Of a stretch of 49,483 bases of DNA, positions 47,782-49,483 are shown in pieces (position 1 is the first letter of the stretch; every line of letters starts with the position of its first letter). A model generated the notes under the pieces. That model saw only the letters and a program-made list of their open reading frames with translations, ran no database searches and was not told the DNA's origin. Made by a program: the position numbers and the translations under genes. Source of the stretch: UKL13-2 sp964417885 (GTDB lineage Bacteria; Pseudomonadota; Gammaproteobacteria; Burkholderiales; Usitatibacteraceae); the NCBI GenBank assembly GCA_964417885.1, contig CAYQKN010000011.1, positions 1 to 49,483 of the forward strand. The letters are read 5' to 3'.

Positions 47782-47847
47782 AAACTCCAGCACCGGTGCG
47801 GCTTTCCGGGCAAAAATGGCCTGAAAGCCGCACCGGTGCTGGAGTTT
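47782..47847 (+). repeat. 66-nt intergenic palindrome, copy E (near-perfect)
   Basis: Two 30-nt arms pair at 28 of 30 positions around an AAAAAT loop. Starts AAACTCCAGCACCGGTGCGG and ends with its complement. It lies between convergent genes (40 nt after the DUF1801 stop and 6 nt before the stop of the next gene), as expected for a two-way terminator or REP-like element. Confidence 0.88.
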
Positions 47848-47853
47848 CACCTT

Positions 47854-48198
47854 CTAGCCATGCACCGCACGGTTATCCGCCGGCGCCTGCTCGCGTTCAT
47901 GCATGCCGTAGTCGCGGATCACGCCGGCCACCCGCAGGCGATAGTTGCGGAACATTTTCTTGCGGCCCTTCACCTGTACCGCGCGGTGGGCGTCGACCGC
48001 GCGCCACGCCGCCACCGCCTGCTCGTCGCGCCAGATCGACAGTGACAGCAGCTTGCCGGGTTCGGTCAGGCTCTCAAACCGCTCGACCGAAATGAAGCCG
48101 TCGATATTCTCGAACAGCGGGCGCATCGAGGCGGCGGTGGTGAGGTAGTTGTCGCGCTGCTCCGGGTCGGGCCAGACTTCAAAGATGACGGCAATCAT
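47854..48198 (-). CDS. Antibiotic biosynthesis monooxygenase (ABM)-fold protein
   Basis: A 114-residue dimeric ferredoxin-like-barrel protein: MIAVIFEVWPDPEQRDNYL, then IDGFISVERFESLTEPGKLLSLSIWRDEQAVAAWRA. The family includes heme-degrading and quinone monooxygenases and many uncharacterised proteins; no catalytic residue is fixed by sequence. ATG at 48198. Divergent from the MFS gene with an 86-nt gap; the 3' end meets the palindrome. Confidence 0.82.
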   Translation of the reverse strand: MIAVIFEVWPDPEQRDNYLTTAASMRPLFENIDGFISVERFESLTEPGKLLSLSIWRDEQAVAAWRAVDAHRAVQVKGRKKMFRNYRLRVAGVIRDYGMHEREQAPADNRAVHG

Positions 48199-48240
48199 GC
48201 GCGGGCTCCGGTCAGATCAAGGATTGCAGGCTACGCCTTG

Positions 48241-48271
48241 ACCGGTGCGATGTCCAAGCGCGCGCACCGGT
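48241..48271. promoter_or_regulatory. 9-bp inverted repeat, operator candidate for the MFS gene
   Basis: ACCGGTGCG, 13-nt gap, CGCACCGGT, perfect 9-bp arms, in the 86-nt divergent gap and 14 nt before the MFS start. TTGACC (48238-48243) overlaps the left arm as a possible -35; no matching -10 is clear. A regulator site is inference; no regulator gene is adjacent. Confidence 0.4.
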
Positions 48272-48284
48272 GCTACCGTGCGGC

Positions 48285-49483
48285 ATGACCGTTCGCACGC
48301 CGCCGGATATTTCGCCGTTCGCCTTCATCGCGCTGTCGCTGGCCGCGTTTGGCAGCGGCATTTCGCAGCGCGTCACCGATCCGCTGCTGCCGCGGTTTGC
48401 CGCCGAGTTCGGCGTCTCGATCGGCGCCGCCTCATGGGTGGTGACGATTTTCACCCTGGCCTACGGCTTCAACCAGCTGATGTTCGGCCCGCTGGGTGAC
48501 CGCTTCGGCAAGTACCGCGTGATCGCCTGGGCTTGTGTGGCCTGCGGGCTGGCCTCACTGCTGTGCGCGCTGGCGCAGGGTTTTGCCATGCTGCTGGCGG
48601 CGCGGCTGGTGGCCGGTGCGATGCTGGCGGCGGTGATTCCGCTGTCGATGGCCTGGATCGGCGACGTGGTGCCGTACGAGCAGCGCCAGCCGGTGCTGGC
48701 GCGCTTCCTGATCGGCCAGATCCTCGGTGTGTCGGCCGGGCAATTGCTGGGCGGGCTGGCGGCGGACTATCTCGGCTGGCGGGCGCCGTTCTTGCTGCTG
48801 GCGGCGGGCTTCGTCTGCGTCAGCGCGCTGCTGTTCTCGATGCAGCGCCAGCTGCCCGCGCGTGCACTGACCGTCACCCGGTCCGACGGGCATATGTTCC
48901 AGCGCATGTTCCGCGCCTTCCGTCAGGTGCTGGCCCAGCCCTGGGCGCGGGTGATCACGCTGACGGTGTTTCTCGAAGGCGCGTTCGTCTATGGCGCGTT
49001 CGCCTTCATCGCCACCCACCTGCACCAGGTGCACGGTCTTTCACTGGCCGCGGCAGGCGCGGTGGTGATGCTGTTCGGTTTTGGTGGCTTCCTGTTTGCC
49101 ACCACCTCGCGCTGGCTGGTGCCGCGGCTGGGCGAACCAGGGCTGGCGCGCTGGGGCGGCATGGTGATGTTCGCCTCGCTGCTGGCGATTGCCCTCGGCC
49201 CGGCATGGTGGTGGTCGGTGCCGGCCTGTTTCGCCACCGGGCTCGGTTTCTACATGATGCACAACACCCTGCAGACCAACGCCACGCAGATGGCGCCCGA
49301 GCAGCGCGGCGCGGCGGTGGCGGCGTTCGCGTTCTGCTTTTTTACCGGCCAGTCGGCTGGTCTCGCCATTGCCGGCGCCGTCACCGCCATTGCCGGCACG
49401 CGCGGCATCATCATCGGCGGGGCGATCGGCGTGCTGGTGGCGGCGCTGGCATTTGCTCGTCTGAAGGAAGGGCATCGGCACGC
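48285..49483 (+). CDS. MFS transporter (3' end cut by window edge)
   Basis: At least 399 residues of a 12-helix major facilitator. Motif A-like segment between helices 2 and 3 (FGPLGDRFGKYRV) and the IPLSMAWIGDVVPYEQRQPVLAR region are typical of drug- or sugar-exporter groups. Twelve helices appear to be covered, so only a short C-terminus is missing. Substrate unknown; no regulator gene is adjacent in the window. Confidence 0.88.
   Translation, partial: MTVRTPPDISPFAFIALSLAAFGSGISQRVTDPLLPRFAAEFGVSIGAASWVVTIFTLAYGFNQLMFGPLGDRFGKYRVIAWACVACGLASLLCALAQGFAMLLAARLVAGAMLAAVIPLSMAWIGDVVPYEQRQPVLARFLIGQILGVSAGQLLGGLAADYLGWRAPFLLLAAGFVCVSALLFSMQRQLPARALTVTRSDGHMFQRMFRAFRQVLAQPWARVITLTVFLEGAFVYGAFAFIATHLHQVHGLSLAAAGAVVMLFGFGGFLFATTSRWLVPRLGEPGLARWGGMVMFASLLAIALGPAWWWSVPACFATGLGFYMMHNTLQTNATQMAPEQRGAAVAAFAFCFFTGQSAGLAIAGAVTAIAGTRGIIIGGAIGVLVAALAFARLKEGHRH

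Noticed and set aside
1..49483. CRISPR arrays, tRNA or rRNA genes, insertion sequences, prophage
   Set aside because: No regularly spaced repeats, cloverleaf or rRNA-like sequence, transposase frame or phage structural gene was seen.

Overview
The window is chromosomal DNA from a GC-rich Proteobacterium, most likely a Betaproteobacterium (Burkholderiales, Rhodocyclales or Nitrosomonadales). The pointers are the order rph, PP2C phosphatase, Ser/Thr kinase, yicC, gmk, rpoZ, spoT, ridA, recG, a Bug/TctC-type binding protein, the ubiC/ubiA pair and a QseBC-like two-component system. I see no rRNA, tRNA, CRISPR array, insertion sequence or prophage. About 49 protein genes are called; the first (a histidine kinase) and the last (an MFS transporter) are cut by the window edges.

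Layout. 1-18.1 kb is a stress, transport and respiration block. It holds a GAF-containing histidine kinase, an SLC13/DASS anion transporter and an MgtA-like Mg2+ P-type ATPase. A minus-strand operon follows (CDF metal exporter, a second P-type ATPase, cbpA, cbpM). Then comes a cytochrome operon (SHP-type monohaem cytochrome, dihaem cytochrome c, cytochrome b561) directly followed by a QseB/QseC-like pair, and then a helical protein, a UbiB-like kinase and a sugar-epimerase-like protein. Three intergenic sites resemble FNR/Anr boxes (TTGAY-N4-RTCAA), and two PmrA/QseB-like boxes precede the cytochrome operon. I infer a low-oxygen or redox-responsive block. 18.1-20.5 kb is a minus-strand operon of a Bug receptor, a flavin reductase-like protein and an HTD2-type acyl-CoA hydratase.

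20.7-30.6 kb is all on the plus strand and is the most unusual part. It has an ArsS-family radical SAM protein, a metallophosphoesterase relative with altered metal ligands, a patatin, a TVP38 membrane domain fused to a mercuric-reductase-like flavoprotein, a DUF547 protein, the two rSAM/selenodomain-associated transferases (TIGR04283 and TIGR04282 types), a DUF3047 protein and a SelD-N-terminus-like NAD(P)H oxidoreductase. It looks like an arsenosugar-type or related small-molecule pathway, but no ArsM methyltransferase lies in the window.

30.6-31.3 kb is a less GC-rich patch with one NTF2-like gene. 31.4-43.3 kb is housekeeping: rph, the phosphatase/kinase pair, yicC-gmk-rpoZ-spoT-ridA-recG, then ubiC, a TrpF-like gene and ubiA. 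43.3-49.5 kb is mixed: a thiolase, a DUF1272 protein, a DAO-type oxidase, two DUF1801 proteins (one with a histone-H1-like tail), a monooxygenase-fold protein and an MFS transporter.

A 66-nt palindrome with an AAAAAT loop occurs four times (21772, 27377, 41680, 47782) with a half copy at 5383, always just downstream of a gene. It is probably a genome-wide REP/terminator-like family. A separate CCCTCTCCC-type hairpin repeat lies at 44.7-44.9 kb.
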